A DNA stretch of 64,000 nt. It comes from Christiangramia aestuarii. GTDB taxonomy: Bacteria; Bacteroidota; Bacteroidia; Flavobacteriales; Flavobacteriaceae. Both the position numbers and the translations under genes were made by a program. Shown here one piece after another: positions 63,643-64,000 of this stretch. How positions within the stretch are numbered: position 1 is the first letter of the stretch; every line of letters starts with the position of its first letter. The stretch is from assembly GCF_009735585.1 (NCBI RefSeq), contig NZ_VJVW01000002.1, positions 762,210 through 826,209 on the forward strand, read 5' to 3'. Below the pieces are notes generated by a model. It was not told the origin of the DNA. It ran no database searches and saw only the letters and a list, made by a program, of their open reading frames with translations.

Positions 63643-64000
63643 ATGCTGAAGAAAATTTTCCTTCTGGCACTGCTGATCTCTACATATTTCAGCGTGTCGG
63701 GCCAGACCTCAACAAATTCCGACGATTTCTATGTAAACCTGTTAATTAGTGCAGACAAGAATATTTATGTAGAGACCGAAAAGACCGATTTTTCAGGGAT
63801 CAGCGATAAGGTTTCAGAAATACTAAGAAACAGGCCTTTTCGGCTGGACCAGGAAAGTGTTTTCAGGATCTTTGCCGATGAGAACCTTCCCCTGGGCTAT
63901 ATCATGGATGTGAACAGGGAAATGCTGGCGGCCAGTAAAGATAAAGTGAAGACTGAGCGATATTTACTCAATACCATAGAACTGAATATCGATGGGCAGG
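63643..64000 (+). CDS. Exported protein, N-terminal part (window edge)
   Basis: An open frame from the ATG at 63643 to the window end (119 codons). Residues 1-20 are a signal peptide (LLALLISTYFSVSGQ). The mature part reads NIYVETEKTDFSGISD, then DQESVFRIFADENLPLGYIM; the FADENLPLGYIMDVN pattern resembles the periplasmic region of ExbD/TolR-like proteins, but the usual N-terminal helix is missing, so I do not assign it. The rest lies beyond the window. Confidence 0.6.
   Translation, partial: MLKKIFLLALLISTYFSVSGQTSTNSDDFYVNLLISADKNIYVETEKTDFSGISDKVSEILRNRPFRLDQESVFRIFADENLPLGYIMDVNREMLAASKDKVKTERYLLNTIELNIDGQ

Overview
The window is chromosomal DNA from a member of the Bacteroidota, most likely the family Flavobacteriaceae; a Gramella/Christiangramia-like marine genus is my guess only. 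The reasons are the gene order glmS / DUF4270 lipoprotein / short GT5 protein / panC / panD / flippase / radA, a secreted protein with a type IX (Por) sorting tail, SusC/D-free but lipoprotein-rich surface genes, TAnnTTTG promoter boxes, almost no Shine-Dalgarno sequences, and L25 of the Ctc type. No tRNA, rRNA, CRISPR array, prophage, transposase or plasmid function was seen. Most of the first 53 kb is core genome; 53.5-64 kb is a more accessory stretch of small secreted and membrane proteins.

Layout. 0-8 kb: glmS (cut by the window edge), envelope lipoprotein and a degenerate GT5 protein on the minus strand; then a plus-strand run panC-panD-flippase-degenerate esterase-radA closed by a strong bidirectional terminator. 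8-18 kb: aldo/keto reductase, PfkB kinase, OmpA-like protein, exonuclease III, a 993-residue type IX secreted protein, glycyl-tRNA synthetase, a coiled-coil membrane protein and ComF. 18-22.4 kb: two tandem vanadium-haloperoxidase/PAP2-like lipoproteins, one of which has lost its active site, with an AraC regulator upstream. 22.6-25.6 kb: Ig-like lipoprotein, omega-amidase and a DUF1440-like protein.

25.6-32.6 kb holds a ligase-associated DNA repair set (exonuclease, ATP-dependent ligase, DEXH helicase), split by a CotH-like gene on the other strand and a bestrophin-like membrane protein with no normal start codon at the place homology suggests. 32.7-39.3 kb: TerB, fructose-bisphosphatase, two paralogous GNAT acetyltransferases coupled to aspartate kinase, an OlsF-like two-domain acyltransferase and a small NAD(P)-binding protein. 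A composite REP-like hairpin separates this from 39.4-53.3 kb, a mostly minus-strand housekeeping block: VOC protein, hydroxyacid dehydrogenase, MgtE, RsmA, DUF4286, TPR protein, SerS, HTTM protein, RibF, Pth, L25 and Prs, with ppx on the opposite strand between L25 and Prs.

53.5-64 kb: secreted and membrane proteins of unknown role, a GH43 glycosidase, a methyltransferase, an outer membrane beta-barrel, an SMR exporter, three genes of 47-54 codons, and a DUF6624-like protein. One secreted gene here is cut by an in-frame TGA. The best candidates for a second look are the pseudoenzyme haloperoxidase copy, the repair cluster insertion, the terminator that overlaps a start codon, a palindrome filling a promoter spacer, and the nonsense-interrupted secreted gene.
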